The notes: generated by a model not told the origin, from the sequence alone. Shown: positions 1 through 12,235, numbered from the stretch's first letter. The stretch is 64,000 nt of DNA from Asterias rubens (GCF_902459465.1 NC_047078.1:902191-966190); one strand, 5' to 3'. Numbers and translations are program-made.

Positions 1-386
1 GTAGTATAAACAAACTTGTGGTTTTGGAGCGATCAGAGAGGTTAAAGATGTGTATTTTTTTTTGTAATGTAAACCATTCATTCCAATTCATTGATTTGGT
101 AAAACTTTTTTTTTGAGTATTTTAATATCCCTGTAATCTTCTTTAACGTTAACTTTCTCAGTATTAATTATTAACCCTCCTACTGTGTGACCACTTAATA
201 TCATCCACTGTGGGATTTGACGGATAGATAAACTATGCCATCCTGCAATTTGATGACACACAGTCGCGGTTGTGCAACCGCACCAAAACTTATGCAGTTG
301 AATAATTTCAAAATCTTGTAAATATAATCGAAGAGTGGCTGGTTTAAATCAAGTGTTGTATTTTCTCTGATGTTTGTCTTGACCAG

Positions 387-512
387 ATAAGCACCCAGAA
401 CATGTTACCCGGCACCTCACTGCAGCAGATCAGCACAACAGACCTGCAGCAGCTGCAGCAGTTACAGCAGCAGAACCCAATGCAGCAGTACGTTTTCCTC
501 CAGGCTGGCCAG
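387..512 (+). CDS. POU2F: POU2F exon: Gln-rich segment
   Basis: 42 codons between acceptor ...gaccag and donor GTCAGT. It encodes a Gln-rich stretch ([15 protein letters not shown]) like the Oct-1 N-terminal activation region. It is the first coding exon in the window, with phase 0 on both sides. Confidence 0.85.
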
Positions 513-3500
513 GTCAGTAAAATTCTCTTCAAGTTTAAAAAAAGAATAAGATTATCTCTACCTGCTGTTGTGTTGATATAACACTAGATAAAATATTGCA
601 CATCTGATAAAATATTGCACATTATGAAATTGAGTCCTGTGCCCAATTTCATAGAGCTGCTTAAATGCAGATAATACTGCTTAAAAAATTCCTGCTCAGC
701 AATATTTAGCAGGATACCAGTCACACATTGTACTTCTGGTATGGTATGTATTTGCTGGTAACCTTATTCAGCAACACTTTGTTTTGCCCAGCTTATGTTT
801 AAAATGCTTAAGCAGCTCTATAAAATTAGGCCCAGCCAGTGTTGTAACATTCTTAATATTTGTTGGATCAATCCCTGAAACCACTCTCGCCCCTTCCCAC
901 CTTCCCTCCTTGACCTTCCGGTCTGCCTGAAAACCACTCTAAAAGAAGGACATTAAAGGAACATTACAGAATTGGTTTTGCGAGCAAAAACGTTGCTGGT
1001 AGTGTAAGCACTTTATGTTATCCACCATATACATAAACTGACAAAACTGTAGAAGTTTGAGATCGATCGACCATCTGGGTCACGAGAGAATAGTGAAAAA
1101 CCGATTACAAATTTTGCATTGCATCGAAAACAAAACAAAAATGAATAAAACGCTCAGAAATTTGATTTAAAACAAGGAAATATTAGAGTAACGTTGTCCA
1201 CCAGTTACTGCATGCCCATAGTTAAATATAGACCATTTTCTTGGAGCATTTTTCAAACCCATGGAACTTCTGCTAATGGCTGTAAGCACAAAAGGTCTAA
1301 GCCAAGTTTTAGGAAGTCATTCAGCAGAAAACACTGCTTGACAAATTTCTTTACTAAGCAAGATATGAGTAGGGCACCAGCCACAACATTGCAAACTTAA
1401 TGTTATTTAGGCTGGTAACCTGTTTCTGCTAAGCAATACTTTTCTGTACTAAGCACATTTATGAAACATCTTTATGATATTGGGCCCTGCTTACAGTCTT
1501 TGTGAACTTTGGCACCGTTGCTGAGTGCCGGGTGGAATTAAAGATGGCCGATCTGAGCCTGAAACACCCAAAAGTCATGATTTTGGAAACGCTCCAAAGA
1601 CCGAAATGGAAACTTAAATAATTATAAAACATCATTTTCTAAAGAAATGCAGTTTTTATTATTCTAATAATGAATTTGCAGACCAACATGCCGCAATTTG
1701 TTCTCGTGCAACCCAAAAAGGTGAGCAGTCACCTTGTGTAAGAACCCAGAGTCACCTCATTTGTTATGCTGTTTATAGCTGGCCTTACCCCAGTTAAGCC
1801 CGGTTCTTCCTTCACAGCCACTTCCTGCAGCATCTGCTTTGTTCACGTTGATGTAAAAGGGCTGCACTATGTCATACGCTACATACCCAAAATAACATAG
1901 GTTATGTTCGAATCCCACTTGGGTTGCTAGTGGACTTACATACACTTGTAGGACCAGAATACAAAGGGGTTTAGGAAAAAAAATCCACAGATTTATTTTG
2001 AACTCCAAAGATGAAACAGTTTAAACTATTACCTGAATTCAGATTCTATTTATGTCTGTACTTTACCTCATGATTTGGTACAGTGTAGTGAAGCGACAGC
2101 GGTGACTGCGTCTCTGGCAGCAGCAGAAATCTGACAACAGATTCATGCATGAATCATTTTTCATATTCAAAATTGTTATGGGTGCAAATTTGTCCAAAAC
2201 ATATTACATTCAAAGGGAATTCTTTCTCAAAATAGTTGCTACCATCAACTACTGAAGCTTTCTCAATCAAGTATGTTTTAGTGGTCATTTATTTGGGGAG
2301 TAGTTACCAATTTATGAGTTGTGAATATTTGTAGATCTTTTGTGGCCGATTCAAGTCGGAGTTCTGGCAGGGAAGCTGTGACGGAAGAATTCCTTTAAAG
2401 GGAAGATGCAGCCATGGTCTTTTTGGAAGCAAAATAATCATTGAAAATATGAATGAGTTTTCTTATTGGAGATGTCTGAAATGGGTTGCCTGTATTGCTT
2501 TTTGTGACATGGTTGGCCAAGCATGCAGCAGCCTACGGTTACTCCCGTTTTCTGAAATTTGTTGATTATAAGCTTCCAAAATGACAAAGTTGTACCTTCC
2601 TTTTCGAGGGGGCTGCATCAGCTTGGGTATGCCATTATTGCTTAGTAAGCACATGCAATACACTACATGTCAGTGGCTACGTGTGGCTTTCTTGCATTGT
2701 GTCATCGCATAGGTCTTTGCCTGTTGAACATATTGAATGAATGTCCACGAAATGCTTTTAAAAGTGTTAATTTTTAACCCGCTATTTTTAATTTTTAGAT
2801 TGTTGTTTTTTTCCTTCTTCATGTTTAACTGGATGTTATGAACCATTTTAAAGCATGCCATGTGACGAGTGTTTTGTAATTGGCTGCCGGCTCAAAACCC
2901 AAGGCCCAAACTTCTCACTCTGTTGTCTTTTTCTCCCGAAAAACCTTTTGGAGAATCCTATTTGCTCTGTGGCAGTACTAACTGTGTAGGCCTGTATCGC
3001 CGCATAGACACGCTTCAATGCAGTTTGTTGTTTAAGACACTGGACACTATTGAGGTGCATGTGCATGGCTGCAGTTGACATAACAATCTAATGTAAATGA
3101 CCACCAAAATATTAATGTGGATCTAAGAATGGGGTTTTTGAATCGCATGGAAATCATTTTAATGAAAAGTTTATCCCCACGAAAGAGTCTCTGTGCTTTC
3201 AAATAAAGCAACCATTGGCTGTTTTAACAAGAAAAGAAAAACAAAATTCCATACTTTGTTTTCCTAAATGACTCCTTTGAATCAATTTGCCTGTTGCTTT
3301 GTTTGATTGTTTGTTTGTTTGTTTGTTTGTATTTATAAAACATTTTTCCCAAGATTTTATTGATAAGACTTCATTTCAGTATTATTGTTGACAATTTGTT
3401 TTTGTCTTTTTCACATTTTTGGACCTATTTTAAGTATACACACTTCCTGAACGTTATTTTAATACACTAGACACTCAATTAACCAAAGGATTGTCCTAAA

Positions 3501-6500
3501 TGCATTCATGAACATTTTACAAACTTTCCCATCTTCAAATTTAAATACTGTACATTTTTTCCCCAGTAAAACAGAGTCCAAGACGGACCTTATCACATCA
3601 TGTTGTTGTTTTAAAGTTCTTGCAATTTCCAATTCAACACAAGTGGGATATATTTCAGCTCCCATAAAATCTGCAGTGCCTATTATCTCTGGTATACATG
3701 TAAGATCACCCCCCACCCTCTAGTCCACTCCCTCTCTCCTTGAAAGTGCCCGCCATCTGTGCCTGCCATATTACACAAGGAGTCTTCTGTCATTAACATG
3801 CATGGCAGCTGCTTGTTGAATCATTTCCCCTTATCATTCTAACCCTCCGTTTAATTGCAAACCTCTGTATTGACGTCTGTTTTGTTTTATTCGATGTGGC
3901 ATCGTGAACTTGGTGTATCATCAATCCATTGTAGGTGGCGCCAAACATGCAGCAGCAGTTTTTCCTCCAGCAACAGGCTACACAGCAACCAGGCCTCTTG
4001 CCTCAACAACCTAGCATGTTGCAACAGGTATAAAGCCCATGGTTCAACCTTCCTGTGAATGCGAATGCGATACGAACTTCGACGTCACAAATTCGCAACG
4101 AATAATGCGCATCTGTTGACTTGTGCTCAACTCCTGCGAAACATCCTCTGCGATAAGAGCCCTGTGACGTCAAAATTCACTTCGCATTCGCATTCGCAGG
4201 AAGTATGAACCGGGCTTATCTCATCATCCAGGTGTTGTTATTTTGAATTCAACACTTCACACTCAAAACGCAAATACGGAGCAGATGTTGACAATGGCAA
4301 TAAGTATCTCAAAAACTTTAAGATGATCTTATGCGTGTAAATTGACATCGTTAACTGCTTCCTTATTAGTGTTTTTTTTTGCAAGAACAAATTATAGCAA
4401 ATCTTACTAGCCATAAATTGACATCATTGAAAGCTAGTCTCATAAGTATTTTTATCTCAAGAACAAATCGCAATTCTTGTGTGGCGTAAATTGACATCTG
4501 CTTCCTCTTTATTGTTTTTATTGCAAGAACACATCGTAGCAAAACTTACTTGTCATGTATTGAAATCTTTGACTCCTAAGTCATAACTTGTATTTTTATT
4601 GCAAGAACATAATGCAAATCTTGCGTGATGTAACTTGACATTGTTGACTGCGTCCCCGTTAGTGCTTTTGAGTGAAGTGTAACCTGGCCTGTAGTCATTA
4701 TTAACGCTTTATCATTTTAATCAACATTCCAACTTAATACTACCAACCCAATAGCTGAACAGTAGTTCCTTCGAGCACCCTTTCGTAGTTTTTATACCCA
4801 CTTTCAAATCATTAACAGCTATTCATTGTTATTTCAATTTTGTGATAAGGGTTCATAATGATTTTTTTGTAGTAACGATTTTTTATTACTATTTCTTATT
4901 TTCATTTATGATTTCAGTTGAATACAGTTGAGTACTTGTTGAGAAAGTAGCAAAAAAATCTGATGGTGTTTCATCAAAAACATTGAATCCATCCAACCAG
5001 GTCCCAATTTCATAGCACGCTTAATGGTAAGCAAATTTATATGCTTACTGTAGCAGAAAAATTTGCTAAGGTGCAAGCATATTTCACAGGTTAGCTGAAC
5101 AAATAGGCGGCCATTTTGCGCATTCACTATGGATTCGCATTGTGACATCATTTTTTTTTTTTTTTTTGCTGTAAGCGCCGGAAGGCTAGCATGCCTTAAG
5201 TGTGCTTACGGTACCAGCGCTATGAAATGGAAATCGCACAGTAAGCACAAAAATGGCTGTAAGCAGCGCTATGAAATTGGGCCCAGACCTCTGGCCGTAG
5301 TGGAGTTAGTAAACAAACTCTTCAGACATTTCCAGAGATTCAAAATTGTCAACATACACTTATTAATTTCTGATCAACTTTATCTCTCTCTTTTGTGGGG
5401 GAACCTAAAAATTAAAAAAAGGTAGTTTCTTGTCCGTTTGGAAAAGAAATAATTGTTTCACAATATTTGTAACCCTGCATGGAGTGGTCAATGTCCAGCA
5501 TGACAAAATGTACGGCAAACATTTTAATGTTCATGTCAATTTAATGTGAATAGTGTTCATCATCCTAAATCCATGTATAGTAGTAGTTACGTTAAGCAGA
5601 TTTTTTTTTTAACAGAACAGTTTTCGAGAAAGAAGTAATTTTCCACCTGAATAATTGTAATTTTATTTCGAGACCTCAGAATTAGATTTTGTGGTCCCGA
5701 ATTCAAGCATGTGACAAGGGTGTTTTCTCGCAACTTCAACAACCAACTGAGTTGAAATTTTCACAGGTTTGTTATTTCGTGCTTATGTTGAGAACACCAA
5801 GTGCGAAGACTGGTCTATGACAATTACCAAAGGTGTCCAGTGTCTTCCATGACTTGGTTACCACTCAAGTGATGGGTACCTGTTATGTTTTTCCATCACT
5901 TAATGTGAAGTGCATACAACTATTACAAAGTCTGGGAGTTGGGTTGTGGGGTTTATCATTTACCAGGAGAAGTTTTTACAAATGTTGATATCAGTCTCGT
6001 TCTTTATTGTCACAGGTACAAGGGCAGCATAACTTGCTTCAGAGTTCAACGTTGGTCGGTACCCACACTGTACAACAGCCTGCAGTGACACTGGCTACAA
6101 TAGCAAGTACACAGGTAGGATGATTGCAGTAGTCACAATAGGGGACTTTTGGGACGCTTGGTGGCAGCAGACTTACCAGGTAAAATCCATTGTTCTTGGT
6201 AATGTGCGCATGCTCAGAACTAAGTAAACAATGGATATTTACCTGGTAAATCTGCTGCCATGGGGCGTTCAAAAGTCTCCTATTGGAGGTTGGGCTTTGA
6301 GTTTTGTTATTTACTTGCCAGGTTTTATTTATTTATTTATCAGCACCATTTTTATTTATCAGCGCTCGGGCAATTATGGCGTGCAGCACATGAGGGTATA
6401 GACTTGTGGACAAGTCGTTTAAGACACTGGACACTATTGGTAATTGTGCAGCACATGAGGGTATAGACTTGTGGACAAGTCGTTTAAGACACTGGACACT

Positions 6501-8916
6501 ATTGGTAATTGTGCAGCACATGAGGGTATAGACTTGTGGACAAGTCGTTTAAGACACTGGACACTATTGGTAATTGTGCAGCACATGAGGGTATAGACTT
6601 GTGGACAAGTCGTTTAAGACAGTGGACACTATTGGTAATTGTCAAAGACCAGTCTTCTCACTTGGTGTATCACAACATATGCATAAAATAACAAACCTGT
6701 GAAAGTTGCAACTCAATTGGTCATCGAAGTTGCGAGATAATTATGGAAGAAAAAACACCCTTTTCACATGAAGTTGTGTTCTTTCAGATGCTTGATTTCG
6801 GGACCTCAAAATCTAACTCTGAGTTCTCGAAATCAAATTCAAATATTTTAATGGCAAATTACTTCTTTCTTAAAAACTGCGTTTCTCAAAATATGTTTTA
6901 TACTATCAACAGTAAGTTTTTATGCAACAACTACTTTGAGTAATTACCAAGTAGTGTCCAGTGCCTTTAATATTTGTTGAGGTGGTAGGTGAGTCGCACT
7001 GGAAAGCTCTCTGGTGTCAAAGACTGCTCTCGCATGATCCCTCCTCTCATGCAAGAGTGCTGGCTCCTGACTACTTCTTCCCCGTCAGCTCGCAAGAACA
7101 TTCGCCAACTCGCCAATTACCTAAGAATTTTGGGGAGAGTCTGAACGCTATCATCATGATAAAATTTTAACGACTTGTCCACTTTCAAAAAACAAAATTT
7201 TTTGATTTGCCTTGATAATTAATTTGCAAGTAAGATTTGAAACTTTGCGGTAACACCATGTTATGACTATCTCTAATGAGTTGGGGATGGTTCTGAAAAG
7301 AACCGTTGGTTTCAACTCGACGCTTTGATCAGTTGGCTCTGATCGTCTTCTGGAGAAATTAATGAGCAAATGTTTTTTCCGTCTGCAGGCTGGAGCAACC
7401 ATCGTAGCAGCCCCGCCCACAATCACCGCTCAGCAGCAGCTTCAGATTCAACATGCCCATAAGACATCAGCAATCCAACAGGCTGAGGAGTCTACCGATC
7501 TAGAAGAACTAGAACAGTTTGCAAGAACCTTCAAACAGAGACGGATAAAACTTGGCTTCACACAAGTGAGATCCTGAGCCTATAGATTCTATTTCATAAA
7601 GCCGCTTACGCCAAATATTTGTGCTTACTGTGCAGATTCCGTTTCATAGCGCTGCTAACCGTAAGCACACAAAATGGCATGCCAACCCGGTGCTAACTGT
7701 ATGAAAATTTAATGACACAACTTTGGAAATCCATGGTGAAGTGAACGTGCACTTATGCTTAAGCAAATTGTTTCTGCGGTAGTTAGCACAATCGTCTGCT
7801 TATCGTTAAGCAGGGCATGCTGAGAACCACTATGTTTGCAGAAAACATCTGCTTCATACAGGCTTTATGAAATTTGCTTACAGTAAAACGCAGTGGTTAA
7901 TAGAGAATGTCGGTCAACTTTGAGTTACCGTCAGTTTAATTCTGCATTTCTCCCCAACTTGAATATCGCTATTGTTTGTTCGTCTCTTACAGGGTGATGT
8001 TGGATTAGCTATGGGTAAGCTGTATGGCAACGATTTCAGCCAGACGACCATCTCGCGCTTTGAGGCGCTCAATCTTAGCTTCAAGAACATGTGTAAGCTG
8101 AAGCCATTGCTTCAGAAGTGGCTTGACGACGCCGACTCCACCATCTCCAATCCGTCGCTGCTTGGAGGGACCGGCTTGGACTCTCCAGACTCCCTCGGAC
8201 GGCGTCGGAAGAAACGCACGAGCATCGAGACCAACATCCGCGTGTCTCTAGAGCGGGCCTTCATCCACAACGCTAAGCCCACCTCTGAGGAGATCATGAT
8301 GTTATCGGAGACCCTCGGTATGGAGAAGGAGGTCGTACGAGTTTGGTTCTGCAACCGTCGCCAGAAGGAGAAGCGCATTAACCCTCCATCAATAAACCTA
8401 GCGAGTCTTGGCTACAACGGTACCGGTCCGCTCATGAGCCCAACAACGGTCACACACACACAGTTAAATTCCAACAACAGTATCGGTCTGCCAATCACGT
8501 CGGCCAATGTGACCGGGGTGGTGGGATCAGGCCCTGGTGGTCTGACCATGAACGCGACCAGAATCATCACAAGCGTCGCGCAGGCCGTCGCTAACAACAA
8601 CAACCCGCTGAATAATTTCAAGGTCATGAACAACACAACGACGGTCAACAGCGCGATCACGGACGCTGTCAATGCGGTGTCTGTGCCTACCTCACTTGTC
8701 CCCACCTCACTGGTCCCAAAGACCATCCATCTGGGCCAGCCCGTTCCAGTGTCCATCGGCACGAACGGTGTGCAACCCACGAATCTGTCAATAAACACTA
8801 CATCTAACACACTACCCATGGAAGTTGTTACGATGTCAGTTTCTAGTCATGAGACCTCAACAGCACCTGCTTCAACCATGTCCACTATTGAGACAAATGT
8901 AATAGGAACGAAATAA
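387..8916 (+). CDS. POU2F: POU class 2 homeodomain transcription factor (Oct-1/Oct-2 type), 3' six coding exons
   Basis: Coding exons are 387-512, 1682-1720, 3935-4027, 6016-6114, 7389-7565 and 7993-8916. All junctions are phase 0 with AG/GT borders, giving 485 visible residues ending at TAA 8914-8916. The first 119 residues are Gln-rich, like the N-terminal activation region of Oct-1. A POU-specific domain spans about visible residues 152-228 ([18 protein letters not shown] at its start), and a POU homeodomain spans about 248-308 with recognition helix [13 protein letters not shown]. The family binds the octamer ATGCAAAT in the nucleus and regulates transcription. The Ser/Thr/Asn-rich C-terminus is shorter than in vertebrate POU2F1. 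The start codon and first exons lie left of the window, so this CDS is partial. Class 2 assignment rests on near-identity across both DNA-binding domains; the paralogue level (POU2F1/2/3) cannot be assigned and an invertebrate may have only one. Confidence 0.95.
641..833. repeat. Foldback element, family B (CCCAATTTCATAGAGCTGC ends)
   Basis: Inverted ends reading roughly GGCCCAATTTCATAGAGC / GCAGCTCTATAAAATTAGGCCC around an interior rich in TTGCTTAGCA-type motifs. The same family is dispersed through the window. Confidence 0.8.
1315..1487. repeat. Diverged family B foldback copy
   Basis: Contains GCTTGACAAATTTC, CTGGTAACC and TGCTAAGCAAT motifs and ends TATTGGGCCC; the left end is degraded. 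Confidence 0.6.
1682..1720 (+). CDS. POU2F: POU2F small exon (13 codons)
   Basis: Encodes [13 protein letters not shown] between ...tttgcag and GTGAGC. The QFVLVQP motif matches the QFVLVHP segment of vertebrate Oct-1. It is too short for ORF scanning but fits phase 0 on both sides. Confidence 0.85.
1990..3300 (+). other. Intronic stretch of POU2F with nothing recognised
   Basis: AT-rich intron. No exon fits both phase and splice signals and I see no clear repeat. A TTTG microsatellite follows at about 3302-3332. Confidence 0.5.
3935..4027 (+). CDS. POU2F: POU2F exon: Gln-rich segment
   Basis: 31 codons ([14 protein letters not shown]...MLQQ) between ...ccattgtag and donor GTATAA. The donor sequence from +3 on appears to belong to the foldback element at 4030-4221. 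Confidence 0.85.
4030..4221. repeat. Foldback MITE abutting the POU2F exon 3 donor
   Basis: Ends are inverted over about 65 bases: left AAAGCCCATGGTTCAACC..., right (reverse complement) AAGCCCGGTTCATACTTCC. Both arms carry GAATGCGAATGCGA and GACGTCAC. The left arm starts at or next to intron position +3. Confidence 0.75.
4290..4675. repeat. Diverged tandem repeat, roughly 80-bp units
   Basis: About five degraded units each with TAAATTGACATC, a T-rich run, GCAAGAACA and AGCAAATCTT-like motifs. Confidence 0.6.
5001..5283. repeat. Family B foldback element
   Basis: TCCCAATTTCATAGCACGC at the left and AGCGCTATGAAATTGGGCCC at the right, with internal GGTAAGCA motifs. Confidence 0.8.
5590..5851 (-). 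repeat. Family A MITE, truncated
   Basis: Carries GAGACCTCAGAATTAG, TTTTCACAGGTTTGTTAT and ends ACCAAAGGTGTCCAGTG, matching the reverse orientation of the family A element. Confidence 0.7.
6016..6114 (+). CDS. POU2F: POU2F exon: linker region
   Basis: 33 codons ([11 protein letters not shown]...IASTQ) between ...gtcacag and GTAGGA, phase 0. Gln/Thr/Ser-rich with no domain. Confidence 0.85.
6381..6645 (+). repeat. 65-bp tandem repeat (4 copies) that includes a MITE end
   Basis: Units start at 6381, 6446, 6511 and 6576. Each ends with TTTAAGACACTGGACACT and ATTGGTAATT, the terminal sequence of the family A MITE that directly follows. Confidence 0.9.
6613..6971 (+). repeat. Family A MITE, full length
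   Basis: Starts TTTAAGACAGTGGACACT and ends AGTGTCCAGTGCCTTTAA: terminal inverted repeats of about 28 bases. The interior has the characteristic palindrome TTTCGGGACCTCA / TGAGTTCTCGAAA. Confidence 0.85.
7389..7565 (+). CDS. POU2F: POU2F exon: start of POU-specific domain
   Basis: 59 codons between ...gtctgcag and GTGAGA. It holds the first part of the POU-specific domain, ending at KLGFTQ. An intron after GFTQ, before GDVGLAMGK, is the position I recall for POU class 2 genes. Confidence 0.95.
7583..7875. repeat. Diverged family B foldback
   Basis: Internal CCGTTTCATAGCGCTGC and CGTAAGCA motifs and a CTTTATGAAAT right end. Lies about 18 bases after the POU exon 5 donor. Confidence 0.6.
7993..8916 (+). 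CDS. POU2F: POU2F terminal coding exon: rest of POU-specific domain, homeodomain and C-terminus
   Basis: 307 codons plus TAA after acceptor ...cttacag. It opens with [19 protein letters not shown], finishes the POU-specific domain, then a short linker, the homeodomain from [12 protein letters not shown] to [13 protein letters not shown], and about 175 residues rich in Ser, Thr, Asn and Val. Higher GC than its flanks, as expected for constrained coding sequence. The 135-residue antisense ORF at 8412-8819 is its shadow. Confidence 0.97.
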   Translation, partial: GDVGLAMGKLYGNDFSQTTISRFEALNLSFKNMCKLKPLLQKWLDDADSTISNPSLLGGTGLDSPDSLGRRRKKRTSIETNIRVSLERAFIHNAKPTSEEIMMLSETLGMEKEVVRVWFCNRRQKEKRINPPSINLASLGYNGTGPLMSPTTVTHTQLNSNNSIGLPITSANVTGVVGSGPGGLTMNATRIITSVAQAVANNNNPLNNFKVMNNTTTVNSAITDAVNAVSVPTSLVPTSLVPKTIHLGQPVPVSIGTNGVQPTNLSINTTSNTLPMEVVTMSVSSHETSTAPASTMSTIETNVIGTK

Positions 8917-8994
8917 ATCCCCCCTCCTCCTCCAAACAGATGATGCAAGTCTTATAAATCCCCCCTCCTCCTCCAAACAGATGATGCAAGTCTT
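8913..8994 (+). repeat. 41-bp tandem duplication starting at the POU2F stop codon
   Basis: Two adjacent, apparently exact 41-bp copies, 8913-8953 and 8954-8994, each starting ATAAATCCCCCCTCC. The first copy contains the TAA stop. It looks recent because I see no difference between copies. Confidence 0.9.
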
Positions 8995-10590
8995 CGTCAA
9001 TCTTGGGAACTCTAGGCTCCGTTTTTGAGAACTTTGGGTTCCCTGTTTTGGGGACTCTGGCTTTCCAGGTACATTGCTTTGAAGTATGAGGAAACCAATA
9101 TCAGACAATAAATTGGAATAGACTTGCTCAACTGCCCCCTGATAAATTCATGGCTTGATTTTGTACGTCGGTTGACAGGTTTTTGTGACAGTTCAGTGAT
9201 CAGACCAAATCGTTGAGAAGTAAGTGTGTGTTGGAAAGCTGGAAGGAAAAAACCTGAAGGTATGAGCTATGCATAAAGTACTTCTGCAAAGTCTTGAAAA
9301 CGTCTAGCTCGTTGTGCTTGCAGAGTCATTCACCGATGAATTCAGAATCTTGATTTGTAAAGTTGGCGATGTTTTTCTAACGGGAAAGCGTGTCATTAAA
9401 CCTGAGTGTGTGAATTATGAGAATAGGTCAATATCTGCTGAGTTTGTTTGGCCGGCCTTGTACCAAGATGGTAAGTTTTTACTTGCAACTATTGGAGGCG
9501 ATCAAGTGTGTGCTAAAACAAAGCAGCACAAAGGAACATTTTTTGAACAAGAGTCTGGCTGCCTCCAAGTGAACAATTAATGTGAAGATTTGTTGGTTGT
9601 GTGTGGAGATAGACAATGCATTCATGATAACCCACCGTCATCCTAGAGGTCAAATAATCGCAATGCACTGCCAATCAGCAACCTCCAGATAGAGGGCGCC
9701 CTGCTCAATGTCATTCGGTTGGTAACAAGAACATGGTTGCCTGTCATGCCCAGTATATCCTTCACGCAAATAGTGAAAGCAAAGCGAATTCCCTGCGTCG
9801 CAGTTGAAGAAAAAAATAACGGCGTGTATCTCATCATTTGCATCACGTACAGTAATAAGCTTTGCATGGGCTTTCAGGTGAAGTACATGTAAAGACCGGG
9901 CTTAACTCTGGGCAGGACTAGACGAAGCCTAGCGTACACCATTGGTCTCCTTATAGCTGGTTTGAGGTTTTTTGTTGTTATTCAAAAGTTAAAGTTGAGT
10001 TTTGGGGAGTTTACAGAACTAGAAATGCAGATTGTACCCAAATTGTAAAGTTTGTTGTCTGTAAAATTGTACAATGCATCGCTGCAAGTAGTTTTTTTAT
10101 GGTGGTGGGAATGGGGTTTTTATATATTTTTTATTTTTACGTTTGGGATGTTTTTATTTGGTCTCCAATGTTTTGGTCTCAAAACCATTATGACCTTATG
10201 ATGGGTTTACACACTCCATGTAAATTGATTTTGTTATAATTAAGAGAAGATATCAAAGAATTTCCTTTTAAAGGTACATACCAAGGGTTGGGACTATAAG
10301 GTCGTTAGTTAATACATGTAGATTTGTTTGCAGTTTTATTGGGTGGATTTGCATATTTATTGTTGGAGTTGGTGGTTAATGGAGCTAATTGATCAAGAGC
10401 TGTCTCCACAGAATTAGTTTGCTAAAAAGAAACAATGATCTCTAAAGAAGATATCTTTTGACTTTTGATGAATTATTTAACAACCTTTTGATTATTACAA
10501 ATATGAAATTGCAACTAACGACCTTATAGAGCTGACGATGCTTTCAATTTGGAGACAGGTCTTAGAGTTTAGCTCATAGAGCTAGAACAG
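8995..10590 (+). other. POU2F 3' flank, possibly long 3' UTR; nothing recognised
   Basis: No coding similarity in any frame; the 88-residue ORF at 9314-9580 resembles nothing I know. Contains the candidate poly(A) signal at 9107. Confidence 0.5.
9107..9112 (+). promoter_or_regulatory. Candidate poly(A) signal of POU2F
   Basis: AATAAA lies 191 bases after the stop codon. Vertebrate POU2F1 3' UTRs are long, so later signals may also be used. Confidence 0.4.
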
Positions 10591-10596
10591 ACCAAG

Positions 10597-10723
10597 GGTG
10601 GATTTCACAAAGAGTTAAGACTAGTCGCATCTCGAGTTAGGACAAGTTACTCGTCCTAACTTAGGACTAGCCACACATTTTATACAGGACTAGTCCTAAC
10701 TCTTTGTGAAATCGACCCCAGGG
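10597..10723. repeat. Family C foldback (GATTTCACAAAGAGTTA ends)
   Basis: Almost perfect hairpin: GGTGGATTTCACAAAGAG against CTCTTTGTGAAATCGACCCC, with TTAGGACTAG repeats inside. Confidence 0.85.
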
Positions 10724-10904
10724 TCCAATAGACCTTTATCATGGTGCAGCTATCTTGAATTTCTCCCATTGATATCAATGTTACCAAACTGAGGCTGGAA
10801 GAACAAAATAGTCTGGTTCCTATTTGCAAAATGATTATTAGCATTCATTATTGTTATTCGATCTAAGGAACATGACCAGGATGGAGGCAACATGATAAAG
10901 GTCT

Positions 10905-11138
10905 ATTTCATGGCTCAGCTTACCGTTACTAAAGAATCGGCTCTTACAGAAACAGGGAATTCTGTGCTTTTGTTAAGCGTATTTCACAGGTTAGCAGAGA
11001 ACTAATAACTTGTGTGTGTGATACTAGGCATTCCTTGCCTACAAAGCTAGAGCAGAAATTCAACGCTTGCACAGTAAGCAGATATTGGTGATCGTAAGCG
11101 CAGAATTTGGCCCTAAGCAGAGCAGTGAAATTGGGCTT
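10905..11138. repeat. Family B foldback
   Basis: TTTCATGGCTCAGCTTACCG to AGAGCAGTGAAATTGGGC, with GTAAGCGCAGAATT motifs. Confidence 0.75.
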
Positions 11139-11555
11139 AAAGCACAAACTATTGTATCCACATGCACAACAGCTTTTTCAAGCCTCTTGACTGCGACTTG
11201 TGTTACATAATATGGCTCGACAAAACTTAGGACAATTTAGAATGCTAGTCAGTTATAGTGCGGGCCATTGTCGATAAACAAACTGCGCTAGCTAGCATGG
11301 CTAAATGCTTACAGTTAAACATTCAGTCGTGTTAACAGATGTTGTAACCAAACTCAACATTTCTGCAAACTTTCAATTGAAAACAGATACATCCCAAGAT
11401 TGATTGCTTTGTTTCCAATGTATTCAACACGATTTTTGAATATTTTTGTGTAATTGTTACGAACTGTGTCCATCGGTTTTTGCTTTATAGATGGCTTCCC
11501 ATAGCTCTCCAAACTTGGTTGGCAAAAACTCCAACTGTGATGTAGCAACGGAACA

Positions 11556-11795
11556 GGGCCTAATTTCATGGCTCTGCTTACCGTAAGCGCCGACGGAAGC
11601 AGGGAATTCTGTGCTTACGGCAAGCGTATTTCACGGATTAGCAGCGAATTTGGGCTTCTGCTCGTGCGTACTCCACTTTACTAGGCATTTTACGCTTACA
11701 AGGCTAGTGCAGAAATTCAGTGCTTGCACGTAAAGCTGGGAATCGTGATCGTAAGCGCAGAATTCGGCAGTAAGCAGAGCCATGAAATTGGGCCC
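11556..11795. repeat. Family B foldback
   Basis: GGGCCTAATTTCATGGCTC to GAGCCATGAAATTGGGCCC, a near-perfect inverted end. It is close in sequence to the copies at 10905 and 45938. Confidence 0.85.
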
Positions 11796-12235
11796 TGCTC
11801 TTGATACAGCTTCTTGGTTTCAATGCCATTAAGAATCCGTTTCCTCGCCATAAACAATAGTCTTTTTTACGTTATTTTGTCACGATAAGAAAGCCTTATC
11901 TAGTGGTTAAAAAGGTGAAAATACATGTATGTATTTATACAATTGTACAGGTTAATTAATTTTCTACCAGCATGTATTCTTTTAATAGTATAGCATTAAG
12001 GTCGATTAAAATTAACCAATTGTTCAGCGTCCTTTTTCTGGAATCATCTTGGTCTACATGTTATTTCTTTGTTAAAACAAAGTACACAGTTATTTGATGG
12101 CCAGTAGACTGGTTAAAATGCTGGACTCATTATTCCTTTGATTTTTTTTCAATTTTGAACCCAAATTTGAGAAAAGTGTTAGCTTTGTGCAAAATTTGAT
12201 GCATTTTAGATTTAAATTTGAGAAGGGACGCAAGG

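Noticed and set aside
8412..8819. 135-residue minus-strand ORF
   Set aside because: Antisense shadow of the POU2F terminal exon.
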